Position numbers and translations under genes: made by a program. 64,000 nucleotides of DNA. Origin: Fusarium oxysporum f. sp. lycopersici 4287 (lineage: Eukaryota > Ascomycota > Sordariomycetes > Hypocreales > Nectriaceae). The stretch is taken from the NCBI RefSeq assembly GCF_000149955.1, contig NC_030987.1, positions 3,317,138 through 3,381,137 on the forward strand, given 5' to 3'. This document shows, in pieces, positions 33,267 to 46,500 of this stretch (positions are counted from its first letter, which is position 1; each line of letters begins with the position of its first letter). The notes beneath the pieces were generated by a model that made no database searches, was not told the DNA's origin, and saw only the letters and a program-made list of their open reading frames with translations.

Positions 33267-35760
33267 TTACTGGAGAAGCTCGACATCCAAACCAATGGAT
33301 CGCATGAACAAATTGACACTGTTCAGCCGCTCTGCTCCCATAGCGGGGGGGAGAGTCTTTGAAACAGTGACAGTGTCGAGCACACGGTCCTTGACAGCAA
33401 GGACCAGACGAGTTTGTTGATCGTGAGTGGCGCTGACGCCCATAGCTGCAAGAAGCTGCCATACATAGACGTCCTCTCCAGTGTTGACGCTCCCAGGGAG
33501 AATATAAGGCAGCGAAGGTTCGAGTCTACTGAACAAGATCTCAAATGTTCGGTCCCTGATGCTTGTTAGTCAAAGATGCGATTCACTGTCCAAAATTTAC
33601 ATACAAGTTATCCCACTGCTCAGGAGTGCCGGCGCCTGTCTGTTTGAGAAGCACGGCACGACTGAGAATAAGTGTCAACATTGACACTCCAATTCTTGAT
33701 CTAGCAATGAGATCGACGTTGAGCTTGGTGGCAATCAGATTCAAAACTCCATCAACAATATCCAGGCCAGTGTCGTTGAAATACTGCATCAGTGATGGCA
33801 TGACAGTAGAGATGAAAAGTTCAATCTTCTCACGCATTCGTGCGTTGATGGTTGTCACCTCGCCCGGTGTAATAGCAGCGCCCTGGACGACATCCAATTG
33901 GTCGAGATGATAGATAATCATGGTCAAGATAGTGGTTCGTTGTTCAAAAGAGAGATGAGGGAAGAGACGAGGAATGGCCTTCTCACCCTTGGCACAAGAC
34001 AAGAAAGCGATGAATGGATGAGGAACAACAACACCAATCTGCTCGTGGACCTTGAGCTCTTGCCAGAGCTTGGCGTTGTAGGTCTCTAGAATGGTGGCCC
34101 ACTCCTTGTGCTTGTTCTCAAGCTCCTCATCGGGACCGGTCATAGGGGGTGGGATAAGCCGAACATGGTCCTCGATTTGCATCAGAGTTTGATAAACCTT
34201 CTCAACGTTTCGGAGGATGGTCTTTCGATCAAGGCTAGAACCCTTCTTGCCATTGTTGGGGCGCTGATGCTCACTCTCGGTGCGCTTGATGCTGAGGAGA
34301 GGCTTAGGGGTCTTCGCGTTGCTGAAGGAGATCTTTCCTAGACTACCTGCAATGACCAGCTGAGGGTTCTTGGGCTTGTTCTTGGCAGCTTCGACAGCAC
34401 GCTGAACCTGCTGCTCCATTCGTTGGAAGTGGTTCTCAGCGGGACGTCCATGGCGACGCATACCACCCTGACGACTACCAGTCTGGTATAGATATGTCTG
34501 GGCAAAGTTGCTCAGAGGCTGGCTAGGATTTTGGCGCTGGCCAGCTCGAATATGGCTGTAAACCTGGTAGTAGAAGTCCTCGGCAATTGAGGCATCAGAC
34601 CCTTCAACAGGGTTGCCGGTAGCGGAAACAAGCTGCTGGAGCTGGATACGGGTGATGAAGTTCTTGTCCTGGGGAGTCATCAAACCGTTGTCCTTCGACA
34701 GAAGCCAGATCTTATGATTTCGCTTAGCCCTCTTGGTCTCTTGATCCAGATAGGCGGCCTTCTCTTCTTCGGACATCTGCTGCATTTGGGGATGAGCTTG
34801 TAACTGCGCGGCATTGGGGATGGCACCGTGGGACTGCTTGGAGTGGTGTCCATGCTGAGGTGGAACATGCGCATCTGGGCCGGCGCGGTTGGGATTCTGC
34901 AGAATCTGGGTCGGGTTGGCATGGAGCTGCTGCTGATGCTGAACGGGAGTCGCTTGAAGACCCGGGGCGGGCGGCGTGGGCTTCGATTGAATGCTTTGGG
35001 GCCTCTGCAGAATAGTCACCGGATGGCCATGACCATGGGCCTGAGGAGGCTGTTGCTGATGAGCAGTAAATCCGTGAGGCGGCTGCTGATAGGAAAGATC
35101 TGCGGCATGTGGCTGAGGTGTCTGCTGCTTGGGCTGAGATCGCATGGCGGCCTCGACCTCTTCCAAGCTCATGACTTTGCGACTGGGTGCATGCTGGGCA
35201 GGCTGAGCTGCAGGAACAGGAGCCGGCGATGCTTGTTGGGCTGTCTTAGACGGCCCAATGCCCCAGATGCTTCGGTCAACATGGAGATCAGGGAGCGCTT
35301 CGGGCTCGCGGTACTTCTCGTAACCAGATCGCACAGGCTGTTGGTAAGGCTGTTGCTGATAAGGCTGGTTAGAGTAGTAAGACTGGTAGTCGGCCGAGGC
35401 ATATTGGTTGACGGAAGAATGAGCCTGAGCAGAAGCAGCAGGTTTAGCCGCAGGCCCCTGGCGATTGTAGCGAAGATGCTCCTCCTCAATGGCATCCGCA
35501 ACCTTGGCAGTCTGGCCAAAGAAGTCGAAATCCTTGCCAGCACTGCGAGAGACTGCCGGGCCACTGTCACCGAAAGTGTCGTCGTTGAATGCGTCTCCAG
35601 TCTCTTCGAGCTGGTCTCCAAGACCGTCATAAGTCTCCTCGAAGTCTAGAGCATCATCATCGCCATCCCTGCCTGATAAACCAGCAAATGGATCGTGAGA
35701 TTGGGAGAAGCCAGGCGCAGCCGTGTTATGGCGCGTGGTGTCAAAACCGAAGAAGGACAT
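33267..35760 (-). CDS. pat1: PAT1 mRNA decapping activator
   Basis: P-body scaffold linking the deadenylated mRNA, Lsm1-7 and Dcp2; represses translation and promotes decapping. Exons 33605-35760 and 33267-33555 (intron GTATGT...ATCAG), 814 aa. The N terminus MSFFGFDTTRHNTAAPGF is the Pat1 opening, followed by acidic FEETYDGLGDQLEETGDAFNDDTF and the DFDFFGQTAKVADAIEEEHLRY block. A Pro/Gln/His-rich disordered region covers about residues 110-330. The C-terminal half has the conserved EDFYYQVYSHIRA and LGKISFSNAKTPKPLLSIKR segments and the alpha-helical Pat-C domain (about 540-814). The last 96 residues come from exon 2. Divergent, across the N gap, from the KRE2-like gene. Confidence 0.94.
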
Positions 35761-38139
35761 TTTGAAAGAATTTGGGCAAGTGGACGTCGATTGTACTATG
35801 AAAGAAATTAGTACAAACGCCAGTCAACTGTAGTCGCTTTGAGCTCCGTGCCCCGCTCGAGGTATCCTCAGGAAACGCCCCATAACCTCCCTGGACCAGA
35901 TATCAAGCTTCTTATCTCAAGTATTCGGGTCGCTGATGGATTGTTCGTAATGGCTGCGATGGCGGATTTTTCTATTGTTCATCTTGTTCTGCATCCTGAG
36001 TCGTATTCTTACATGACCTCGTCCTGGTCAAAGCTGCTTGACTTTGTAGCGCTGTCCATCATGTGGCGCATATCACTGCCAGTATGAAAAAGAAGAAACT
36101 TTCCCGATGCCTGAGTCGTCTGTAAAGGTTTCGCGTTGAATGAAGCTTTTGTGCAACCCATAATTCGTCCTTAGGTCCAAGGGCGTCGAGGGGTTTCCCG
36201 GACATACATATCCAGCAATGACCAAGCCGGGGGAAGCGAGCAGGGTAGGAAAGCGACAGCTGAGGTAAATCCACTCACCACTAAGAGAATGAGATATGTT
36301 CAGGATCGTTCAGCGCGCACAAATCTATCATGGTGTCTTCCAGTAAATTGGGTTCAAGATGTTTGTATCGTGGCCAAGCATGCGAATATAGCGCTATGTT
36401 GGCTGTGGAAAGGTTGTTAGAAGTGTTCGGAAACTCTATCAATGAGGTTTGTAAGCTGAAAGGGTGGACAGCCGCTTGGGAGAGAGCGGGCTGCGATGTT
36501 GATGCGCGGCGAAGCTCTGATGCCGACGATGATGCGACGAAGNNNNNNNNNNNNNNNNNNNNNNNNNNNNNNNNNNNNNNNNNNNNNNNNNNNNNNNNNN
36601 NNNNNNNNNNNNNNNNNNNNNNNNNNNNNNNNNNNNNNNNNNNNNNNNNNNNNNNNNNNNNNNNNNNNNNNNNNNNNNNNNNNNNNNNNNNNNNNNNNNN
36701 NNNNNNNNNNNNNNNNNNNNNNNNNNNNNNNNNNNNNNNNNNNNNNNNNNNNNNNNNNNNNNNNNNNNNNNNNNNNNNNNNNNNNNNNNNNNNNNNNNNN
36801 NNNNNNNNNNNNNNNNNNNNNNNNNNNNNNNNNNNNNNNNNNNNNNNNNNNNNNNNNNNNNNNNNNNNNNNNNNNNNNNNNNNNNNNNNNNNNNNNNNNN
36901 NNNNNNNNNNNNNNNNNNNNNNNNNNNNNNNNNNNNNNNNNNNNNNNNNNNNNNNNNNNNNNNNNNNNNNNNNNNNNNNNNNNNNNNNNNNNNNNNNNNN
37001 NNNNNNNNNNNNNNNNNNNNNNNNNNNNNNNNNNNNNNNNNNNNNNNNNNNNNNNNNNNNNNNNNNNNNNNNNNNNNNNNNNNNNNNNNNNNNNNNNNNN
37101 NNNNNNNNNNNNNNNNNNNNNNNNNNNNNNNNCCCCATTCCTCAACATTCTGTAAGAGGCGCATGGCGAAACCTAAAAGAGCTGTTACATCTGAATCAAG
37201 TCGATGGCAATGGAGATTTCCAAGGTTGGGGCATCCCTGTAAACAGATCAGTCTCCTGTTGCATGTCGTCGTAATCTTGACAACGAACAAAATCCACCTT
37301 TCTCTGAACGGACTTGTGGGAGAGAATAAGCTGAAAAAAGTTTGCTATTGCATTGGATGTCATTAGACTCACTCCAAAAGCGTCTGGACTCGGCAATAGT
37401 TTGACACAGAAGCCATTAATCGAAGCTGAGATGCGCTAATAGACGGGATACACCCCCTGGACGTCAGGGGATACTAAGTAGATATCATTTCACGAATACT
37501 TCGTTCTAGTGCTGCCAAGTGCTGGAAATCAGGTATTTTACCTCCAAACCCCTGCCGAAGATACCTCGAGTCACCCTCTTCTTATCAGGACAAGCTGTGC
37601 CTCTCTAGTCGCCGTGCGTACCTGACTTTGCCTAGAATTGACGATCAAGGGCTGGGCTTGTTCCCCCAGAACACGTTGTTCATCTCATTCCAGTGCTCTC
37701 CAGCAACTCGTTGCGTGCCATTAATTCCAATTGTCTTTTTGTATTAGAATAAGTAGATACTTCCCTGCACATACCCAATTCGTGAATATTCATCCCTCAT
37801 CGTAAACCATCTCTTTTTCTCTCCTTAATTACTTGTTCTGGTTCACGATATTGACCTTGTTCTTCGCTTCGTGAAGGACTAACTAGACCATCTTTTTTTA
37901 GTTCAGAAAGATCACCGACCGTTCCTTTTACTGGAGCCCCTCAGTCCCTGGCTCCCTACTAACGTAATTGCCTAGGCGGGCTGCTAGGTGCTCTAGGTGT
38001 CTTTTTTCCCCGTGCGCGCTGCGACCGAAACATCGACTCTGGATCATCCATCTTTCTTCTTTGTTTTCTGTTCAAACCTCCCACTTCATTTGAACTCTTC
38101 TTATATTGACGATTTCGTATCGTCAATTCTTCTTTCGCC
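35761..38139. other. Large intergenic region containing an assembly gap
   Basis: 2.4 kb between the PAT1 and KRE2-like start codons. The readable flanks (35761-36542 and 37133-38139) show no recognisable protein. From about 37730 the sequence becomes pyrimidine-rich, the leader of the KRE2-like gene. A gene inside the gap cannot be excluded. Confidence 0.45.
36543..37132. other. Assembly gap (590 N)
   Basis: Run of 590 undetermined bases. The non-round length suggests an estimated gap size. Confidence 0.99.
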
Positions 38140-39742
38140 ATGGCTGCAGGTCATACGCGCTACGTGCGCTATATTGCGCTCGCGCTTTTCGTACGTCACC
38201 TCATTCATTTGTGTCCCATGGGCTCTGATGCTCATGATGGCTTACGTTGCCACCTGCTAACCCGACTCCTTTAGACGCTCACTATGTTTTACTTCTTCTC
38301 CAATTCCAAGATCGATACCATCCCCGTTCCTGGCAGTGTCGGTAACTTCCCAGGCGGTCCTGGAAGCCCCAGCAATCAGCAGCAAGCTCCTGGCACCATC
38401 CCCAAATCCCCTGATGCCGGCAACAACGTCAACTTCCCCGGCCAGCAAGCACCTGTTGCTGAGGAGGGAGACACTGCTCTCACCAAGGATGATGCTCCCG
38501 CTCAGAAGCCCGCCGGCGAGGGTGCCGGTACTGCTGGCGATGCCCCCGCTGTTCCTGCTCCTCAGACTCCCAAAGAGGGTCCTGCTTCAGGCGAGCTTGC
38601 TGAGGCTCCTCTGGCTATGTCCCCCAACGACCCTGGCTGGAACAACCTCCAGGGCACTGCTCCCGGTCCCCGCATGAACGCTACATTTGTCACTCTTGCT
38701 CGAAACCAGGACGTCTGGGAGATCGCCGAGTCCATTCGACAAGTCGAGGATCGTTTCAACCGCCGATACAACTACGACTGGGTCTTTCTCAATGATAAGC
38801 CCTTCGATGAGCAGTTCAAGAAGGTCACCACTTCTCTCTGCTCTGGTAAGACTCACTATGGTCTGATTCCCGAGGAGCACTGGTCTTTCCCTGAGTGGAT
38901 TGACCAGGAGAAGGCCCGCAAGGTCCGTGAGGATATGCACGAGCGAAAGATTATCTATGGTGATTCTATCAGCTACCGTCACATGTGCCGATTCGAGTCT
39001 GGCTTCTTCTTCCGACAGGAACTCATGATGAACTACGAGTACTACTGGCGTGTTGAGCCCTCCGTCAAGCTCTTCTGCGACATCCACTACGACCCCTTCC
39101 GTGTCATGCACGAGAACAACAAGAAGTACAGTTTTGTTCTCTCTCTTTACGAGTACATCGACACCATTCCTACCCTCTGGGCTAGCACCAAGAAGTTCAT
39201 GCAGAACCACCCCGAGCATATCTCTTCCGACAACTCTATGCGTTTCCTCAGTGATGACGGTGGTGAGAACTACAACAAGTGCCATTTCGTAAGTTAAGCT
39301 CTAGTTATCACCAATTTCACAGCTAATTGAGTTTAGTGGTCCAACTTTGAGGTTGGTAGCTTGTCCTGGCTCCGAAGCAAGCCTTACCTCGATTTCTTCG
39401 AGTCTCTTGACAAGGACGGTGGTTTCTTCTACGAGCGATGGGGTGATGCTCCTGTCCACTCTATCGCTGCTGGTCTTCTCCTTAAGAAGGAGCAGATTCA
39501 CTTCTTCGAGGATATCGCCTACTATCACGTTCCTTTCACTCATTGCCCCACTGATGAGCAGCGACGTCTGGATCTCCGTTGCCACTGCAACCCTGATAAC
39601 AACTTTGACTGGAAGGGTTACTCTTGTAAGTATTTTTCTGAAGACTGTTTCAAAATCATACGCTAACCAAGCAACAGGCACTTCTCGATTCTTCGAGCTC
39701 AACGGCATGGAGAAGCCCAAGGGCTACGAGAAGCAGCAGTAG
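38140..39742 (+). CDS. KRE2/MNT1-type alpha-1,2-mannosyltransferase (GT15)
   Basis: Golgi type II enzyme that extends O-linked and outer-chain N-linked mannose using GDP-mannose. Four exons keep frame: 38140-38190, 38275-39288, 39337-39625 and 39678-39742, 472 aa. A 7-residue cytosolic tail is followed by the signal anchor [18 protein letters not shown] (split by intron 1). A Pro/Ala/Gln-rich stem occupies about residues 30-130. The GT15 catalytic domain shows [45 protein letters not shown], the nucleotide/acceptor motif [48 protein letters not shown] and [16 protein letters not shown]. All are canonical. Exact paralogue (KRE2, KTR1 or KTR3 type) cannot be fixed from sequence alone. Converges on uS12m. 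Confidence 0.94.
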
Positions 39743-40097
39743 ACAAAATATTATTAACATGGGGTTGTATAGGGTTGTATCATACAGGTCGTGATGCTCG
39801 GTAGATTGTCTGCATGATTTCTGGGCTGCACACAATGGGTCGGCATTGGGTGATGTTCTTACGGGAACCAACAACAGGCGTCTGGGTTTGAAGCACTTTG
39901 GACAGCTTTTGATCATGTAGAGTGTATGAATCAAGAATGTTCTGGGATCTTTTGAATGCTTTCTTGAATGCTCGAAATAGTGTACAATATCATTACATGG
40001 CCGCAGCCAGGTCTATTGGTTTTGACACATGTCTTGTATCATCGCTTTGCTATCTTTTAACCCAATTCGTCCATTTAATTTCCGTATGCAAAATTAT
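39743..40097. other. Convergent intergenic region
   Basis: 3' regions of the mannosyltransferase and uS12m genes; nothing else seen. Confidence 0.5.
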
Positions 40098-40724
40098 TTA
40101 ACCAACTGTGGCCTTCTTGGGCTTCTTGGTGCCATACTTGCTTCGACTTGTTGTTCGGCTCGCAACACCACCCTGGAGTAGTTAGTATAACGACAAGTAT
40201 TATAGATGTGGCCAGAACTTCAATTCGAGGCCAACAGGCATTGAACGTACCAGATCCAGAGCTCCTCGAACAAGATGGTATCTCACACCAGGACAATCCT
40301 GTGCACGTCCACCTCGCACCAACACAACACTATGCTGCTGAATATTGTGTCCCTCGCCAGGAATATACGCCGTAACAACAGCTCCAGTGGAAAGCTTCAC
40401 ACGAGCGGTTTTTCGCTCACCAGAGTTGGGCTTCTTGGGTCGAACAACACCAACACGGAGACAGACACCCTTCAGAGCGGGACAATTTGTGTTGGACAGA
40501 GCAGGAGAGACAGCGTGGCGTGCGCGCTTGCCTTTTCGGATACCGCGGAGTACTTGGTTCAGTGTAGCTGAGCGAGCTGTTGTGGGGGCGAATGCGCGGG
40601 GTGCTGAGGTTGTGAATGTTCGGATGGTTGGTTGGATGAGGCGGCTTGGTGGTGTTGAGAGGGCTGTGGTGAGGGGACGACGAGTCGCCGGGGAGAAGAA
40701 CTGGCGGAGTATGGAGCCGACCAT
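40098..40724 (-). CDS. Mitochondrial small ribosomal subunit protein uS12m
   Basis: Decoding-centre protein of the mitochondrial ribosome (bacterial S12 homologue, nuclear-encoded). Exons 40251-40724 and 40098-40172, 182 aa; the 78-bp intron has GTACGT...CTCCAG. Residues 1-50 form a basic Ser/Thr/Arg/Pro transit peptide ([20 protein letters not shown]). The S12 core has [49 protein letters not shown] with the decoding-loop PNS motif, [41 protein letters not shown], and the basic tail [15 protein letters not shown] from exon 2. Divergent from the acyl-CoA dehydrogenase. Confidence 0.96.
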
Positions 40725-41465
40725 GTTGGGCGAGTTGTCGATGGTCGGATTAGGTTGAATTGTCGCGTGGGAAGTGGTCGAATTGATCCCGTATTCGGCC
40801 TCTCGCTATCCCAATCCCAAGCTCATGCAATGCCGATATCAAAATCTCAGCCTCCCGAAACTGCGTCACGTGCTACACAGTGTCGGATGTTTCGTTTCTC
40901 CGGGTGCAGCAGATCACATGCCACAATCTATCATGCCCCACCTAGATCTTTGACGTCAGCGGTTAATCGCCGGTGCATCTTTTCCCACCCCGCAATCCTC
41001 CCCATCTCCCATCCCGCATTGGCTAACAGATTTCCCCAAATCGATCCAAGTCAAACAGAGTCAAGTTCCATTACCGCTGTACAACCGAAGACATCCTCGA
41101 CCTCGGTGGTTATCCTCGGCTGGTCTAGGCCGAGCAGCGAGATTCTTCAACCGCTTCAGCCGTATAAAGGGAAGGGCGTAGGCGTACAACGGGGGGCAAT
41201 GGATGACTTGTATATACCGAGGCTAATATAATTGATATCTTGACCTTCTTGTTCTCTTATCGCCTTCATCTTCTTGTTTCATACCATACAAAGAGCTTGT
41301 CTTGTTGGTTGTCGCTTTTGGCTTGTGATCGTCAGACATCTAACATACCCGCCTCACGCCTCGATCTAACCTAGCCACTTCAGCTCCTTGCATCTCTTCC
41401 CTTCCTTCTCTCTGACATAGTCACCGCTCTTCCTCACTCCTCTCTTCAACACCGCGAATCTCACC
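40725..41465. promoter_or_regulatory. Divergent promoter region of two mitochondrial-protein genes
   Basis: 741 bp between the uS12m and acyl-CoA dehydrogenase start codons. Long pyrimidine-rich leader before the dehydrogenase. A frame at 40755-41231 is open but unlike a protein. Confidence 0.45.
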
Positions 41466-42910
41466 ATGTCTTCGTCGTTTACTCGAGTCGTGCGCCCTGC
41501 GCTACAGGGAGGTCGAGGTCTCACACAGCGCATTGCCACACGAGCCACCGCTCCCCGAACATTGACGAGAATAAACCTGTGAGTGCAGTTTTGAGAATGA
41601 CAAGAAGCAATCGCTAACTCTGCGCTTAAGCAATGCTGCTCGCCCTCTATCTACAACATCCACCCGCCGCAATGAGCACATCGACATCTCCGAGATCCCT
41701 CCTACACCCATCACCCACCTCTCTGAGATCGAGGCCGCCATGGCCGACACAGTCTCCAAGTTCTCTACGGATGTGATTCTTCCTCGTGCGCGTGACATGG
41801 ACGAGGCTGAGGAGATGGACCCTGCTGTTGTTGAGCAGCTGTTCGAGCAGGGTCTCATGGGTATTGAGATTCCTGAAGAGTACGGCGGTGCCGGCATGAA
41901 CTTCACTTCCGCCATTATCGCCATTGAGGAGCTCGCCCGTGCAGACCCCTCTGTTTCCGTCCTGGTTGATGTGCATAACACCCTCTGCAACACAGCTATT
42001 ATCAAGTATGCTTCCACTGCTATTAAGAAGAAGTGGCTCCCTCGCCTTGCGACAAACACCGTCGCCTCTTTCTGTCTCTCCGAGCCTGTCTCTGGTTCCG
42101 ATGCTTTTGCCATGGCCACAAGAGCCACTGAGACTGCCGACGGTTTCAAAATCTCGGGTAGCAAGATGTGGATCACAAACTCTAAGGAGGCCGAGTTCTT
42201 CATTGTCTTCGCTAACCTCGACCCCAGCAAGGGCTACAAGGGCATTACTGCCTTCATCGTCGAGAAGGGCACGAAGGGTTTCTCTATCGCCAAGAAGGAG
42301 AAGAAGCTCGGTATCCGCGCCTCAAGCACATGCGTTATCAACTTCGACGACGTCGTGATCCCCAAGGAGAACCTCCTCGGTGAGCGTGGCCACGGTTACA
42401 AGTACGCCATCGCCCTTCTCAACGAGGGCCGAATTGGTATCGCTGCCCAGATGACTGGTCTGGCTCTTGGCGCTTTCGAGAACGCTGCTCGCTACGTCTG
42501 GAACGACCGCAAGCAGTTCGGCTCTCTCGTTGGTGAGTTCCAGGGTATGCAGCACCAGCTCGCCCAGGCCTACACCGAGATCACTGCCGCTCGCGCTCTC
42601 GTCTACACTGCTGCTCGCAAGAAGGAGGCCGGTGAGGACTTTGTCAGGGACGCTGCCATGGCCAAGCTCTATGCTTCTCAGGTCGCTGGTCGCGTCAGTG
42701 GTTCCGCCATTGAGTGGATGGGTGGCATGGGCTTTGTCCGTGAGGGTCTTGCTGAGAAGTACTTCCGTGACAGCAAGATTGGTGCCATTTATGAGGGTAC
42801 CAGCAACATCCAGTAAGTTTCAACCTAATAAGTGCCTTTCGAAGCGAATACTAACATGTTATAGACTCAACACTATTGCCAAGCTCTTGCAGAAGGAGTA
42901 CACATCGTAG
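41466..42910 (+). CDS. Mitochondrial short/branched-chain acyl-CoA dehydrogenase
   Basis: FAD enzyme that makes the trans-2,3 double bond in acyl-CoA esters, feeding electrons to ETF; the sequence is closest in style to short/branched-chain (ACADSB-like) dehydrogenases of isoleucine/valine breakdown. Exons 41466-41578, 41631-42812 and 42865-42910, 446 aa. N-terminal transit peptide rich in Arg/Thr/Ser (to about residue 50). Family motifs: [83 protein letters not shown], and [17 protein letters not shown] with the probable catalytic base Glu426. The last 15 residues are a separate exon. Substrate preference is inference. Confidence 0.93.
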
Positions 42911-43510
42911 AAGGATAGAGAAAACCTAGAAAGAGGCGGAGGTATAAATGAAATAAACAAAATATAGGTCAAAAAAATATCTAAAACATGTCAATGCCCC
43001 TTCACACCTACAAACGCACCTATGACAATGTGAAAACGAATCATCAAGCAGTATGTAGACCTTGTCAAAGAACACATCATCAATCACAATTGTGTAGGGT
43101 AAGATATGACGAAAGCCATCGCCTGCAACTCATTTTTGATATCTCTTCTCTCACTTCTATTAACTAACATGCATTCAAATGCTGCTGTATACGATACTCA
43201 TCTACCGCTAGAGTCGCTTGCTTCACCATCTCAATATGGCACGGTACTGATCATGCCCTCGTACGTTTTACTCGCCAACAACCGATATCCTGAAAGCCAA
43301 TCGCTATAAGCGAACTAGCGAACGCGGAAAGAGGGCGTCTTATCCAGACGCCCATCCTAGGTTCGCTATACCGACATCACCTGCCCGCGGTGTCCGGCCA
43401 TCTATTTCACTATCGCCCCTGGGTATTCGATAGACAAGACAACAACCCCACCGCGGCTCCATCGTCTCGATAAAATATTGCAAAATCGTCAATCTTGTTA
43501 CTTCAGTCGC
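42911..43510. other. Convergent intergenic region
   Basis: 3' regions of the dehydrogenase and PKC1; no other gene seen. Confidence 0.5.
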
Positions 43511-46500
43511 TTAATCAAAATCAGCGGTGTAGGAGAAGCCTCGGAATTCTTCTTGCATGGCTTGTGATAAAACTTGTCATTGTTAGTGAAAGATCAAGAA
43601 CTCGGAAGCTGAAAGACTTACCAGACTGGACTGGGGTCAACACGGGAGTAACGCTGGTGAACTCCGAGTCGAAGTTACTGGTATCAGTAGCACTCTTAAT
43701 TTGAGGCATGAAAGGAGGCTGCACTCTCTTGTGGTAGATGTCGTCCCAGTTGATGTTGCGGAAGAATGGCTGACTCATCACCTCCTGGGCATCAGTTGGG
43801 CCGCTTCCGAGTCGCTGGTCAGGCTCACGAGTGAGCAGCTTCTGGAGAATAGAGACTGAGTCTCGAGGCATGTGAATAGGGTAAAGAGGCTCATCGGCGA
43901 GAATGGCATCGTATATTTCATCCTCATCTTCTCCACGGAAAGGAGATTGTTGGAGAAGCATCTGGTAGATCAGGACACCAAATGCCCACCAATCGACAGC
44001 ACGACCGTACTTCTTATCGAGAAGAATCTGAAAAATGTCAGCACAAAGAACAAAAAGGGATTAAATATTATGGGCATACCTCTGGAGCCATAAACTCGGG
44101 GGTACCACAGAAGGTGCTTGTTGTCGAACCATACCACATATCCTCCTTGCACAAACCATAATCACCAATCTTGACATGACCGTCAAGTGACAGCAGAATG
44201 TTGTCAAGCTTCAGATCACGGTAGATGACACCGTTCTCATGGAAGTACTTGAGGGCCAAGCAAACCTCTGCAGCGTAGAATTGGGCACGCTTGGTGCCGA
44301 ATTGACCTCGCTGAATGTGCAACATCAGATCACCACCACTGACATACTCCATTACGAAGTACACACGGGTCTCGGTCTGGAAGCATGCGTGCAGGTTGGT
44401 CAAGAATGGGTGCCTACCTCGGTTGGCAACCAGGAACACACGCTTCTCAGAGCGGATGCTCTCTACTTCATCATTCTCGATGATGAACTCTTTCTTGAGC
44501 ACCTTGATAGCATAGAGCTTGCGAGATCGCTTTGTTTCAGCAAGCATGACCTTACCGAAGTTACCCTTACCCAGCACAGCCAGGAAGTTGAAATGGTCAA
44601 GTCCGATCCGTTGGCCAGTACCTGGGTCTGTAGCCAAAGGTAGTGGTGCCTTATTTCCACCAGATGCAGACTGCTGCTTAGGAGACATTGCTTCCGGAGA
44701 CTGGGGCTGGTGTGCTGGTACTGGTGGTTGCTGGTAACCAGCTTGTTGCTGCTGAGGCTGGTGTTGTGGCACCGGAGGCAGCGGTTGCTGGGGAGGAGGC
44801 TGTTGTGCAGCTGGCTGCTGCTGCACTGGTCGCTGAGCCTGAGCTGGCGGTTGTCCTCCGTAGCTAGGGTTGACGTTGGCATAGTCAGCCGGGTTGTACT
44901 TACGCTGCTGACCCGCGCCGTATTGACCCCCTTGAGCGTAGGGATCCTCTTGTTGCTGGTCATACCCTCCACTGTAACGTCCATAATCAGACTGTTGTCT
45001 CTGGGCCCCTCCAGGTCCTCCAGACATAGCCGCAGAGGCTGCTGCCGCCGCCGTTGAGCTAGATGATGTTCGGTCGGGGTGGCCAGGCCGTGGTGTTGTC
45101 TGGTTCGAGTACATAACCTTAGCAGCCTCAGTTGCCTCAGGTGAGGCAGGTCCTGGCTGATAGGGAGGTGCGGACGAGCTGGAGTAGGATGGGGCCGGAG
45201 AATGAGTACTTGTCGGGCTCGATTTTCCTGGCCGGAGAGTCTTTTCTGTCAGTGAGGAGACCTTTGCCTGCCTCTGCTTCTGGGATCTGATCCCGTCCAA
45301 TATTTGATTGGCCACCGCCATGGACATGCCACAGAAGTCAGGAACAAGGTGCACACACTGGGCGTGGGCAGTAAGACTGCATTCTACAGATAAAGGATTA
45401 GTTTCACAATGCAGCAAACAGAGTCAAACAAAACATACCTGAGCACCTTCTGCAGTTCTTCTTGCCAAAAGGCAGAATGTAACCACAGTGGCAGCACCAG
45501 TTTGCTGTCATGTTGGAATAAGGGTTGAATCTGTGCGGAATACGATGGTTGATCTTCTCCTCGTCGGGATCGGTCTCCGCGTTACTCTTGCTGATACACT
45601 TCGTAACCACACTGGAATAACACTTTGTATGACAAGTGTACTTGCAATCCTCACACTGCATGCCTGCAGAGTACTTGAGGAAATCTCCGCAAAGCGCACA
45701 ACGCATGATGTTGTAGAACTGGTGCTGTACGAACTTGTGTCCGTACATCTCGTGAACCTCCTCCTTGCGTTGACGAACAGCACCCTTTCGGCCAAGACCG
45801 AGGTCAACGGGGCGGCTGTTCGCGTTAGTCTTGTTGAATGCCAACTGGAGTTGAATCTGCCCAGTAGGCTCTAGGTTAAACCATTCTTCAATTGGTCCAG
45901 TTTGCACTTGAGGCTGAGGACCAGCAGTCCCGAATGGGCCAGTTTCTGTTCCTTGCGCACCGCCACCTGCTGGAGAGCCTGGCCCAAACGAGCCTGAAGA
46001 TGGGCTCATGGGGAACTGTGAAGGGGCCCCACCGCTGCTGCCCATTCTGTCGGCCGAAACCCATCCAGAACTGTTCATCTCAGCCTCGATCCTCTTGCGA
46101 CGCATTTCCTCGACAATATCAGAGATTCGGACCCAGAGCATAGCAATAGGCATGGCGTGCTCAGCGGGTTTGTCGTAAACTGTCAGCTCGATTTCGTTGG
46201 CCTTGTCAACCTCGATGGTATGGTATTCGGCTTCCCAGCGATCGTTCCTGGACGCCTTTGTACGAGCCATCACGGTATCCTCAACCTTGACGGCAATAAA
46301 GGTCTCAGGCCCTCGCGTAAACCTGCCAGTTGCGAGGTGGTCTACATCCTTTATAGCCAGCATACGAATCGATAGTTGTCCGCTTAGGGGCTTCCTCAGG
46401 TTAGGGGCGTTGATTGAATCGTCTGCTCTTTTGTCAATATGTCGTCGTAGTAGGAAATGCTGCAGTGTAAACTTACCATCTTGAGCGTCGGCAACATCCG

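Noticed and set aside
34828..35649. 273-codon plus-strand frame
   Set aside because: Antisense to the Gln/Pro-rich region of PAT1; biased codons explain the open frame.
36281..37290. Long frames spanning the N gap
   Set aside because: They are open only because N codons lack stops; the readable flanks show no coherent protein.
40755..41231. 158-codon frame in the divergent uS12m/acyl-CoA dehydrogenase promoter
   Set aside because: Ser/Pro/Gln-rich shadow of leader sequence with no conserved pattern.
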